A DNA stretch of 11,848 nucleotides from Acanthamoeba lenticulata (GCA_002179805.1 NAVB01000934.1:1-11848), one strand, 5' to 3'; shown: positions 1-8,527, counted from the stretch's first letter. Numbers and translations are program-made. The notes: a model not told the origin generated them from the letters alone.

Positions 1-955
1 CGCCCATAACTCCATCTTCACGACGTCATGGCCTCCAATCCACTTGCGTGTGTGTGTGTGTGCTGCGTCGTTGTCGGTGCTGTCGACAGGACGTTCATGA
101 ACTGTGGGAGTGGGCCGAAAAAGAGACTGGGCGCCAGGCCGTGTGCCTCCTCGTTAACGCTGCTGCCAAGTGCAAGGTATGCCCCAAACGCGTCTCTCTC
201 CCCTCTTCCCCTCGCCTCCCCCTTTTTCCGTTTGGCCGATCACGCCATGCTTTCCATTCAACTTTCGAGTGCGTCCACACACACGTTGAAAAACATACGT
301 GGCCATTGGCACTCGTTAGCGTATGCGTGACTCTCACCATGCACTTGTGGTGTTTATCTCCCTCTTTTCCCTCTTTCTCCATGTGCGTGTGTATGTGTGT
401 ATGTATGTGTATGTGCGATGAAAGTGCCTGACGGAGTGTGACCGAGCGGACAACAAAGCGTGGTTGCTTTGGGCCACCACAATCGGCATGCTCGATATGC
501 GCGTCGAAGGGAGTCCTTTCCCATCCTCCTGCAACTCGCTCTTGCGGGCGGTGACCTCTCACTCGGGGGATCCCATGCTGCAGCTCCACCATCAGCAGCC
601 GCCGCCGCACGAACGCTCGCTTAGTGATCTGAAGGTTCATGCTCGCTCGTGCTCCCCTTCCTCCACCCTTCCCCCCCCAACAATTTAGAATGCCTCGCGC
701 GCGGGCTGCTGATTCTTTCTTTCTTTCTTTCTTTCGTGTCCTGTCCCGTCCCGTTCTGTTCTTATTTTATTGCCGCACGCACTACGACACCACCAGGGCA
801 ACAAGGCCAAAGGAAAGCGCTGGTTGCGACAGTCGATCGACTCCAAGGTGGAGATTGCTCTGCGTGACAAGGACTCGGTGGTGGCTTTTTGCAACTCCCT
901 TAGCCCCTCTCAACGTAACGGGATCATCGCCGCCCTCCGCCCCCGCTCTGGCTCG
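1..955 (+). CDS. 5'-partial coding region of four in-phase exons, unrecognised protein (possible N-terminus of the downstream pseudokinase gene)
   Basis: I do not recognise this protein. Four coding blocks join without frameshift, all at phase 0: about 3-47 (open at the window edge), 90-176, 425-634 and 797-955. Each inner block has AG before it and GT after it. The 90-176 exon contains VHELWEWAEKETGRQ, the next contains WLLWATTIGMLDMR, and the last contains KGKRWLRQS and SVVAFCNSLSPSQR. These look like a folded Trp-rich helical protein of at least 167 residues. The introns carry (GT)n, (TTTC)n and C/T runs. After 955 a donor (GTACGG) allows three continuations. The first joins in frame to 1189 and so to the pseudokinase gene. 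The second uses the AG at 1105-1106 and runs to a stop near 1244. The third uses the AG at 1115-1116 and stops at once at 1123-1125. I favour the first because the phase fits and no ATG-led alternative is clearly better. The first intron (48-89, 42 bp) is unusually short, so that junction is weak. Confidence 0.45.
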
Positions 956-1188
956 GTACGGAGGCGCCTCCGCATGTCTCTCTCTTTTTTTTTGGGGGGG
1001 GGGGTGTTGCAAGGGCCTCTCGTTTGCTCTTTTCTTCTTTTTCTTTCTTTTTTTGGCGGCCTTGCCACCGTTGCCGTAGCCGCCGCCGCCGCTTGGTGTT
1101 TATCAGCCTGCGCGAGGACGACTAATCATCGACCGTGTCGGGCCGCGTGGTGCTCTTGCGCGTGGCAACAATGTGCGCGCGCGGCCAG

Positions 1189-4100
1189 TTTGCTCGAGCC
1201 CTTCACTCACTCTTTTCATCGACCGACGAGCAAGCTGTGCCTGAGGGGCTTGCGCCTGCTTCCGGGAGTGACGAGCCTCAGATGGACTCGAGTGACGAGA
1301 GGCCACTCCCCCCGCACAGCAGCAGCAGCAGCAGCAGCAGCAACAGTACATGCGATGTGTCGCCTCTCCTCCCCACGTCGCCGCTAGCGCGCTCGCCAAG
1401 CCTGCATTTAAGGCCGCAGCGATCCAAACAAGCTGCAACAACGCCATCATCATCAGCATCATCATTATCAGCAGCAGCGTCATCACGAGACGACCCTCCA
1501 AAGGCGACGGATAATCAGCATGGGGACACCCGTCTTGGTGGTAGAGGTGGTACCACGACGACTACTATTACCACCGCGGGCCACGCGGGCGGTGCAGCCG
1601 CAGACGAAGGCTGCGCTGTTTCCACGATACCCGCGATGGTTCGCCAGACCAACAGAAATGAGGAAATGCGTGACCAGGACGACGAAGCTGAGGCATTTCC
1701 ATCGGCCCAGACTGTTCCTCCTGCCGCTGCTGCTACAAGCTCCTCAACAGGCCGAGAAGGAGGCGAGAAGGAGAACAAGGACAACGAGAAGAACGTGGCC
1801 TCGGTGCAGGATGGAAATGATGATTACGGTGAGGCCTTGATGGCATCCCCTGGGGGCGCGCGCCTCCCTTCAGCAGCCGAGCCGTCAGCGGTGGGCGATC
1901 GGCCCAGTTCTGCATCACGGTCCGCGGCGGGACCAGGAGGGACAAGCGAGGGCGACGGCGACTCGCTGCCAGGTGGTGGTGGCGGTGGTGGTGTGACGGC
2001 ACTCCCGCCCTCCAAACAACAACAACAACAACAACCCTTGGACGCAGCAAGCGGCAGCAGCAAGGACCGTGGGGACCAAGACGAGCAGGAGTGGAAAGAG
2101 GGTGGGATCGACAACTACGAATTCCTCCGCCATTTGGGCAACGACAAAGAGCACGTGTGGTGGGCTGCTCTGGCCAAGGCTCACCATGGCCTCGAGGTCA
2201 CCATCCAAAAGACCAACGCCATTAATCCGGCCTCCTACTACAGCGATCTCCTCACCTCGGCCAAGGTTTTTTGCTTCCCCCCCCTCCCTTCCCCTCCCCT
2301 CCCCATCCCTATCTTTCGTCTCCCCCTCCCCAGTCCTCCCGATCGCCGTTCGTTCGCTCGTTCGCTTCTAATCCTCCTCCAATTGGGGGAGGGGGGGCTA
2401 GGATTTGCGTATACGCTTACGACACCGCAACGTGGCTCGGCTCTACGCCTGTTTTGCTGTCGACAACGAACTCTGGCAGGTGACGATGCCCTTCTTCTTT
2501 TATTTCTACTTCTTTCTCCTTTATTCCTACTTCTTCTCTTTCTTCTCTCTCTCTCTCTCACGCGGGCGGGGGCAAACATTGTTAATGATGATGATGATGA
2601 TGATGACCAGGTCATGCAAGCCTCTGTTGCGGAGTATTCGGTCAAGCGGCTCCTTAAAGGTTTGTACTCTATCGCTTGCGCGCTGTTCGCCTGCTCCATG
2701 GAGTGCTTTCCCGCCTCCACACAAACACAAACACACACACACACACGCTTCCCTTCTTGCTTTTTCTCTCTCTCTCTCTCTCTCATTCCCTCACACACGC
2801 ACACACTAACACGATGATACTGATGATGGTGTTGCTCTTCCGCCTCTTCCGCATGACGTTTCCCGGCCAGAAACGAGAGGCAAAAATTTGGAGGAGCGCA
2901 CGATAGCAGCCATCTTAATGCAGGTGGGCGAGGGCCTCAGTTATTTGCACCAGAACGGGTTAATCGGCCACGACCAATTCTCCTCGTCGAACCTCTTTGT
3001 TGAGCGGTATGTATTTATATCTATGTAGTCTTCGTCTTCATCTTCATCTCCCCTCCCCTCCTCGCCTGCTCCGGTGCGGGAACAGGGCTCGACTGACAGG
3101 TCTTTTTGGCCATGTTACTATCTCTTCTTCTTCTTGTCGTCTTCCCGCGGTGGGTGGTGACCTAAGGTCGACGGGTACACTACTCTTGATGAACAGCGTG
3201 GAGAGCCACCTCAAGCAGGGAGCCCAGAAACTGGACACCTTTGCCTCGCTCGATACCTTTGTGTACAGTGCCCCTGAGGTGTGTGGCGTCAAGAACAAGC
3301 CCACCCAAGTGGCCGACACCTATGCTTTGGGCATCCTCTGTATGCTTCTCCTCCTCCCTCAACCTCTTACCTTGCCCCCAAGCACAAAACTCGCAGACAG
3401 GCCCTATCAATCAATTGGCCAGGAGGTTTTTTTTCTATTTCTATTTCTATTTCTGTTTCTATTTCTATTTCTATTTCTATTTTCTGTTTCTAAAGAATTG
3501 GTTAATATTAATTACGTGGTGGTGGCGTTGCAACGCCGCGTAGCGTTGGAATTGGCCACGGGGCAGGCACCGTTCTCCGACATGAACATCCTCGTGCAAA
3601 TGAACGCCAAAGCACGGCGACCGTCTCCCGCCCTCCACGGCGATCAGTGGACCTCGGCGTTCCGCAATTTTGTAGACGCCTGTCTACAGAAGGATCCCGC
3701 CAAGCGGTATCCGCTCCCCCGCCCTCTCTTCCTTACTGGGGGGCCTAGCGGCAGCTGAATGCTTGATCACTCCGTACAGACCACCCGTTGCCGAAGTTCT
3801 GAAGCATCGCTTCTTTGATCAAGTCAAGGCTGACACGCGGGCTCCGCTCTTGCAGCACCTGGCGAACGGCATGCACCCCTCTCTCTCTCTCTCTCTCTCA
3901 TTCTTTCTTGTCTCCAGCGCAGTGCACTAACGATAATTCTCGCCCTCTTATGATAATCAAAATAAAAAAATACATAAATACATAAATTGACGGACACAGC
4001 AGACCATCGCCAGGCGACTGCCACGGACGAAGACGACAGTGAGGATGCCAACAGTGAACAAAGCGAGTCGGAGAGTGAGACAGAGTGCAGCAGCGAGAGC

Positions 4101-4859
4101 GAGAGCGAGAGCGAGAGCGAGAGTGACAGCGACAGCAACAGCGACAGCAGCAGCAGCGGCGGCGGGGAGAGCAGTGGGGACGGAAGACCAAGCGCAGAGG
4201 CAAACGTCGGAGGCGACATCCACAACGGCACGGGCACAGTGGCAACGCGCCTGCACACAGCGACGACTTCCCGAAACCAAGTCAATCAGGTTGACCAAAG
4301 CGAGAACAGTGGCGGCAGCGCGGACGAGCGGGCCGGCAGCGAGCACACGAATGTAGGGGGGCGTGGGTCCCGCGCTCTCTATGACTCGCTGGCCTCTCCA
4401 TCGATGCGGCCTCTCGTGGCGCGCATGACCAGCAACAACGCGGCAGGCACCGAGGAGGAGGAGGATGAGAGCGAGGACCAATACTCATGGGAGCCCCTCC
4501 ACTCCGGAGACGGCGAACCGGACCAGGGCGTCGCGGTGTGGAGGCGGGACACCAAAACCGAAATCGTGCTCCTCATCCGTGTCTGGACAGGAACACACGT
4601 GGAGTGCAACGTACGAGATGATGGCCAGGTTATTGAGGTCACCTTCGTCTCTCCGCCTGTGCCTATCAGTGTGGGCGCGCTCTTCTCTTCCGTTGACAAC
4701 AACGTCAATGCCGGCAGCAGCGAGGCCAGCCCCTTTGTACCCCGCCACCGCCTGTGGCAAGTGCCCGTGCGGCGTGGACGCCTCGAGCAGGTCTCTCATG
4801 TGCCGGTCATCGACGCACAGCCGGGCGTCAAAGTGGCCCGAATGGTGAAGCAGAGGTAG
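1189..4859 (+). CDS. STE20-type pseudokinase (STRAD/OSR1-like) with low-complexity N-terminus and orphan C-terminal domain
   Basis: Exons: 1189-2265, 2402-2479, 2611-2659, 2871-3006, 3086-3339, 3544-3706, 3780-3868 and 4003-4859. The phases close to 901 codons including the TAG at 4857-4859. Residues 1-306 are Ser/Gly/Gln-rich. A kinase fold covers about residues 307-615: an N-lobe from NYEFLRHLG, then VDNELWQVM at the hinge, YLHQNGLIGHDQ, SAPEV, ELATGQAPF, and a C-lobe ending DPAKRPPVAEVLKHRFF. The order and wording match the STE20 kinases OSR1/SPAK and the pseudokinase STRAD. The active site is dead by sequence: VAIK reads VTIQ, HRD reads HDQ, DFG reads GLF, and the glycine loop lacks its glycines. 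A Ser/Glu/Asp-rich linker and an unrecognised domain of about 110 residues follow. STRAD acts as an allosteric partner of LKB1 with MO25, so a scaffold or activator role is inference. The start is uncertain: 1231 is an alternative acceptor, an ATG lies in frame at 1171, and the exons at 1-955 may precede it. Kinase-fold identity is firm; the exact subfamily is not. Confidence 0.78.
1318..1341 (+). repeat. AGC trinucleotide repeat encoding polyserine
   Basis: Eight consecutive AGC codons give a polyserine run in the N-terminal low-complexity region of the pseudokinase gene. The tract is in frame and is likely length-variable. Confidence 0.9.
2017..2034 (+). repeat. CAA trinucleotide repeat encoding polyglutamine
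   Basis: Six CAA codons encode polyglutamine just upstream of the kinase fold. They are preceded by a GGT/GGC run that encodes polyglycine at about 1972-1992. Confidence 0.9.
3431..3492 (+). repeat. (TTTCTA)n hexanucleotide microsatellite inside an intron
   Basis: About ten near-perfect copies of TTTCTA, with a few TTTCTG variants, lie in the intron 3340-3543 of the pseudokinase gene, upstream of the acceptor at 3542-3543. The tract may serve as an oversized pyrimidine stretch, but it ends about 50 bp before the acceptor. Confidence 0.85.
3869..4002 (+). other. Putative GC-AG intron joining the kinase domain to the C-terminal exon
   Basis: The kinase reading frame runs into a (CT)n tract and stops soon after, and no suitable GT donor is present. 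A GCATGC at 3869 sits where GTATGC donors occur in other introns here, for example at 177 and 5799. The AG at 4001-4002 (or 3998-3999, 3 bp earlier) restores the downstream frame exactly. The downstream reading frame has no ATG before its highly charged Ser/Glu stretch, which argues that it is an internal exon and not a separate gene. The intron includes (CT)n and an AT-rich stretch with AATAAA-like sequence, so a polyadenylation end there is the main alternative. Confidence 0.5.
4087..4155 (+). repeat. GAGAGC/GACAGC repeat encoding a Ser-Glu/Ser-Asp run
   Basis: Alternating GAG-AGC and then GAC-AGC codons in the C-terminal exon of the pseudokinase gene encode an acidic serine-rich stretch. 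It resembles casein-kinase-2-type phosphoacceptor linkers. The repetitive DNA and the protein repeat coincide, so slippage is the likely origin. Confidence 0.8.
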
Positions 4860-4936
4860 TGGCTTGTGATGTTTTTTTTCAAACAAGATAAACACCCCTT
4901 TCTTTTTACTTTTCTTCCTTTCCACAAGCCATTTTT

Positions 4937-6214
4937 ATGGACTTGTACGCACCTCCCCTCGCCCCTTGCTTCCCCTTTGCTAGCCCTTTTTTCACTGTCG
5001 TTCCTCGGCAGCGACTACCTCCTCAAGGTAGTGCTTGTTGGCGATGCCAGCGTGGGCAAATCGTACGATCTGCACATTTAATTGATAAATCAAGTAAATT
5101 GCCAATCTCACCGGCCTCTGCAGGTCGTTACTTCTCCGTTACGCTGAAAACGTACGTGTAAATCTTTACCACCAATACTGGGGCGTTGACGCTTGATGCT
5201 CTGCAGACGTACGTGGGGCAGAGCATGCCCACCATCGGGGTGGACTTCAAGATTAAAACGCTAACTGTTGATGGCCACACGGTCAAGCTGCAAATCTGGT
5301 ACTGTTTTGACCTTTCTCTCTATTTCTCTCTCTGTCTCCACAACAAGCTTCTCATGTTGTCCACAAATTTCCTATCTGGGAGGAACAGGGACACAGCAGG
5401 CCAAGGTACCACATGCTGATGTCCCCACTTGTGTGCTTCCATTTCTCACAGCTCGTGCCTTGACGCCTTTGCAGAGAAGTTCAGGTACGCTGCTTTACTT
5501 CCTATCATTAAAAGGAAGTAGTAGTAATATATGCCGGGCACGCTGTGATCAGGAATATCACCACGTCCTACTACCGCGGGTACAACTCAAATTATGAATT
5601 GCACTATTACTCGTGTGGTACTGTTGGGCATTACGATCAAGAGCGTTCCTCACTCCCGCCATGTTTCTGACAGAGCAAATGGAATCATTCTCATCTACGA
5701 CATTACCAGTGAACGAAGCTTTCATAGCATCAACAGTTGGCTTCAAGAGGTAAACCGGTATCTTGGTCACCGCACGGAAGTGCGCAAGATGCTAATAGGT
5801 ATGCTCCTTCAAGCATGCGCCTTGGGATCTCTTAAATCTTACTTTAATGGTTAAGGGAATAAGGCTGATCTGGAACATGAGCGCCAAGTGTCCAAGGAAC
5901 AAGCCCAGGTAAGTTGTTTATTTTCTCAGTTTGCGCATGCCTGAGCAATTATGTTGCAGACTTTTGCAGAAGCAAATGGCCTCCTTTTCTTTGAAGTCAG
6001 CGCCAAGAGTGATATCAACATCCACAACATGTTTCAGTCTTTGGCCACATCAACTATCAGGTATGTACAGTTCTTTGTTTTTTCAAAAGCTTTTGCTCAC
6101 CCTGTCAATGATCAATGTTGCTGTAGACCATTTTCCACTCAAGTACAGCCTTCCACCAGTGTTAAACTAGAGCCAGAGCCAAATACACCAAAAAAACCAC
6201 TTTGTTGTTCTTGA
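4937..6214 (+). CDS. Rab-family small GTPase (Rab1/8/35-like)
   Basis: Membrane-trafficking GTPase. Eleven exons give exactly 200 codons with stop: 4937-4944, 5012-5062, 5124-5151, 5207-5298, 5389-5405, 5475-5484, 5553-5579, 5674-5798, 5856-5908, 5960-6060 and 6127-6214. The start ATG plus five bases joins to give MDFDYLLKVVLVGD. The P-loop is GDASVGKS, the effector loop is TIGVDFK, and KLQIW, DTAGQ with its catalytic Gln, KFRNIT, YYRGA, NKAD and EVSAK are all present. All five Rab-family signature segments can be read, so the enzyme should bind and hydrolyse GTP. The C-terminus is short and ends LCCS, a double-cysteine geranylgeranylation site one residue from the end. The effector loop resembles the Rab1/8/35 group, but I cannot assign a subtype. 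The gene starts 77 bp after the pseudokinase stop on the same strand. Exons of 8, 17 and 10 bp are unusual but phase-consistent. Confidence 0.93.
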
Positions 6215-6706
6215 TAATGTAAATACAACTTTTCTTAATTTTTCAAAAATGCATTTCCAAATTTTATCCAGGACTTTTTGTATGGGATCAACAATCATGT
6301 TGTGGTTGTTTCAAAAAATACAGCCTTAAAAAACAAACCATAAGCAGTTTGTTGGATTGCCACCAACCACTGCTTCCTTGGGACATGGGTGGGCCCAAAC
6401 AATAATCGCAATAAACGCAATGAACACAATATTACACGTCACGTGCATTCTTGACATTGTTGTCAGGAAAACTCGCTTCGGCGTTGTCAAAAAGAGGTCA
6501 TGCTCGATCAAAAGCTATCTAAAATAACAAGGGGATCATGATGGTATGTGTCTTGTTCGCCATTCTTATGTTTTGGAAGGGGGGGAAGGAAAACTCGTCT
6601 GTACGATGCCAAAGACAAGTGATGGCCAGACAAAAGATGTTCAGCTTTGGATGCCGGTCATGGTGGTACGTGTGAATCTTCGAGTTTTGGGGTAGGTCCA
6701 AACGGC
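6215..6706. other. 3' flank of the Rab gene and AT-rich spacer, no gene seen
   Basis: No coding region with family signatures is visible on either strand. The first part is probably the Rab 3' UTR; it is AT-rich with A and T runs. At 6379 the block GGGACATGGGT begins, followed within 35 bp by AATCGCAATAAACGCAAT. This is the same order as at the left end of the element at 8528, so it looks like the edge of another copy or a remnant. Two loosely similar blocks starting near 6537 and 6657 (TCATGATGGTATGTGT and TCATGGTGGTACGTGT) may be an old direct duplication. Confidence 0.6.
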
Positions 6707-6753
6707 CGGCACGATTTGTAAAAAATGGGACGACTTGAATAAACCTAGCTGTA
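6707..6753 (+). repeat. Left arm of the 47-48 bp inverted repeat (arm A)
   Basis: It starts CGGCACGATTTG and ends AAACCTAGCTGTA. It is the reverse complement of 8376-8423 apart from one base in an A-run. Confidence 0.93.
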
Positions 6754-6769
6754 TCTCTGTTGGCACGTG

Positions 6770-7108
6770 TTTGTTGCGTTTACGTTGCGTTTGGCCCTGC
6801 GTTGTAAACGCGTTTATCTCGCAAGAAGATTGCAATTTTTTCGCAAGAAAATTGCGTTTGTTGCGTTTATCGCGTTTTTTTCACAGAAAAATTGCGTTTA
6901 TTGCGTTTATTGCGTTCCACTTGCGTTTGGCTTGCGTTTATTGCGATTATCGCGATTATTGCGATTGTTGCGATTGTTGCGCTGAGCTTGCGTTCCACTT
7001 GCGTCTGGCTTGCGTTTATTGCGATTATTGCAAGTCGGACCCATGTCCTAAAGAGACCATGTCCTATGAGTTGCGTTTGTTGCGTTAATTGTGTTCATTG
7101 CGTTTGCA
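6770..7108 (+). repeat. Degenerate tandem array of a 9-bp unit, TTGCGTTTA type
   Basis: The unit TTGCGTTTA and variants with ATTA, GTTG and ATTG tails recur at 9-bp spacing. Since 9 is a multiple of 3, this produces fake open frames with periodic peptides (IAFIAF, CDYCDC). A 41-bp block at 6910-6950 is repeated at 6988-7028 with one mismatch, which points to a 78-bp higher-order duplication. The array ends in the blocks GGACCCATGTCC (7037-7048) and ACCCATGTCC near 7115. Confidence 0.88.
6787..6914 (+). repeat. Arm B of a second inverted repeat of about 129 bp
   Basis: The first 70 bp (6787-6856, starting GCGTTTGGCCCTGCG) match the reverse complement of 8621-8690 with two mismatches. Similarity continues more loosely to about 6914 through TTGCGTTTA-type units and a shared T-run. 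Confidence 0.9.
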
Positions 7109-7147
7109 AGGTGAACCCATGTCCTAAGGAGATGGGTCCAACCGGCC

Positions 7148-7240
7148 ACAAACGCAATAAACGCAATAAACGCGATAAACGCAAGCTGAACGCAATAAAC
7201 GCAAGTTTAACTCAAACGCAATGAACGCAACTCAAACGCG
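7148..7240 (-). repeat. Array of the 9-bp unit in the opposite orientation
   Basis: AACGCAATA-type units, the complement of the preceding array, start right after GATGGGTCCAACCGGCCA. The orientation therefore flips at about 7110-7146 around a near-palindromic pair of ACCCATGTCC and GATGGGTCC blocks. This looks like the junction of two elements meeting end to end. Confidence 0.85.
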
Positions 7241-7249
7241 ACTTACACA

Positions 7250-7995
7250 TTGCATATGTCAACGCCCTCAGTGTCAACGCCTCCTCACCGCCAGCACTAC
7301 GATATGGACCTGTGCTTTTACCCCCCCCCAGCACTACAAAATGGACCAACGCGCCTCCCCCGCAAGCACTAATGCTTCAACGCCCCAGCACCAACTTCGT
7401 ACCAATTTACGCCTCTCTTGAGACCTTGGTCTTGCGGCAGAAAGGGGCGGCAGAGGCTAAAACAGTGCTGTTTGTCCCCTTCCAAATAGACACCACTCTG
7501 GCGCATCTTCAGGGTCAAGCCGGCAGGGCTCTGTCTTGGCATGCATCTTCAGTAGTGTGTACTAACAAGAGTGTTGTGGTGCTACCGCCATAGTGCAGAA
7601 CGCCTGGTGACCGGAGCTTTGTACACTATCGCCACAAAATGGTCGCTCAACAAAAACGATTGGTTGTTCAACAGGAGCTTTGCGGGGGGGAGGGGTGCAA
7701 GCAGGCGCACCCGCCAACTCCGCCATTTGTCTGTTCTACCACCGCCTTGTGTACACCACACCCCGACCACCTCTTCCCGCTTTGGACAGGTGCTGCTGCC
7801 GAATAACAGCCAACCGACACATACGCCTCTTCTAGTACTTTGTTGGAAGCCGCCTTGTTGCTTCCTCTTAAGAGAAAGACTCCCACCTGCCCCCTTCTTG
7901 CGCCTCCAGTCTTTTTTGTGTGTGCGACCAAAAAATAACGACAATAAGACGTTTGTTTTAGCACCACAACCCGTGAAGGGCATGTTGCAAACACA
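7250..7995. other. Unique core of the repeat island, no gene recognised
   Basis: The core lies between two 9-bp repeat arrays. It begins with an imperfect repeat carrying CAGCACTAC followed by ATGGACC (7292-7312 and 7331-7350), with a decayed third copy after 7365. Open frames exist on both strands (for example 7571-8179 + and 7582-8082 -), but they extend into or past simple sequence. They show no recognisable domain, and the opposite-strand frames are equally long. Nothing like a transposase, integrase or reverse transcriptase was seen. Confidence 0.6.
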
Positions 7996-7996
7996 A

Positions 7997-8239
7997 CTGA
8001 AACGCAAGGTACCCACAACACAAACGCAACCAACGCGTTTTACTCGCGATGCAAACGCAAAGCAAACGCAACGCAAACGCAACTCAAACGCGTTTATTGC
8101 GTTTCACTTGCAACGCAATCGCAACACAAACGCAATAAACGCGTGGTGTCAACTGCGTTGCTTGCGTTTATTGCGTTAATAACAAACACAAGATGAACGC
8201 AACCAACGCCAGCAGAACGCAACAATCGCAGCTGAACGC
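7997..8239. repeat. Mixed-orientation 9-bp repeat cluster
   Basis: AAACGCAA-type units (7997-8092) are followed by TTGCGTTT-type units (about 8095-8110), again AACGCAAT-type (8114-8143), TTGCGTTTA-type (8155-8177) and AACGCAAC-type units to 8239. Orientation switches at least four times within 240 bp. Confidence 0.82.
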
Positions 8240-8375
8240 CATGAACCCCCCAGCATGCACTTAAGAACCCCTTTTTAAAGGGTGGCATGGGCCTACTACT
8301 TCTCAGTCGCCCACACAACCAGACACCCATGTGACCGCAACGAACGCGTTGTTTCAACTGCGATTGTTGCGTTTG

Positions 8376-8423
8376 TACAGCTAGGTTTATTCAAGTCGTC
8401 CCATTTTTTTACAAATCGTGCCG
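8376..8423 (-). repeat. Right arm of the 47-48 bp inverted repeat (arm A')
   Basis: It is the reverse complement of 6707-6753, with seven T where the left arm has six A. Similarity stops abruptly on both sides. Confidence 0.93.
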
Positions 8424-8527
8424 TAGCTGACGGGCGAGTGCCCGGCGGTCCTGCGGCCTTACATCAGTACTGTCTCTCTCTCTCTCGCGGGCCGCGCGAG
8501 TGGATGTCTCATGTCGTGTGACCTGTT

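Larger units (their letters stand above)
6707..8423. mobile_element. Candidate non-autonomous DNA transposon, 1.7 kb, bounded by 47-48 bp inverted repeats
   Basis: The 47 bp at 6707-6753 reappear in reverse complement at 8376-8423. The only visible difference is one extra base in an A/T homopolymer. Long, nearly perfect terminal inverted repeats around a mostly non-coding interior are typical of non-autonomous DNA elements. I see no transposase and no clear target-site duplication next to the arms. A segmental inversion or duplication is an alternative. The interior is a mosaic of 9-bp repeat tracts and a unique core. Confidence 0.5.

Noticed and set aside
95..640. Long minus-strand open frame opposite the first exons
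   Set aside because: Its peptide is the complement of GT and C/T microsatellites, with no domain. The + strand exons explain the sequence.
2238..2804. Arg/Glu-rich minus-strand open frame
   Set aside because: It is the antisense of pyrimidine-rich introns and (AC)n/(CT)n tracts of the pseudokinase gene.
1135..2817. A 560-codon open frame on the + strand taken as one continuous protein
   Set aside because: It reads through the introns after 2265 into simple sequence, while the kinase motifs shift to other frames at clear splice sites. Only 1189-2265 of it is used.
3957..4481. Minus-strand open frames rich in Leu/Ser/Ala opposite 3820-4480
   Set aside because: They are the antisense of the GAGAGC/GACAGC repeat. 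They look like membrane segments only because of the repeat composition.
6735..7224. Open frames with IAFIAF or CDYCDC periodic peptides
   Set aside because: They are caused by the 9-bp satellite, whose period is a multiple of three. They do not look like a real periodic protein.
7571..8179. 202-codon + strand open frame in the repeat-island core
   Set aside because: It has no recognisable domain, runs into the 9-bp arrays, and is matched by an equally long open frame on the other strand. It is not supported as a gene.
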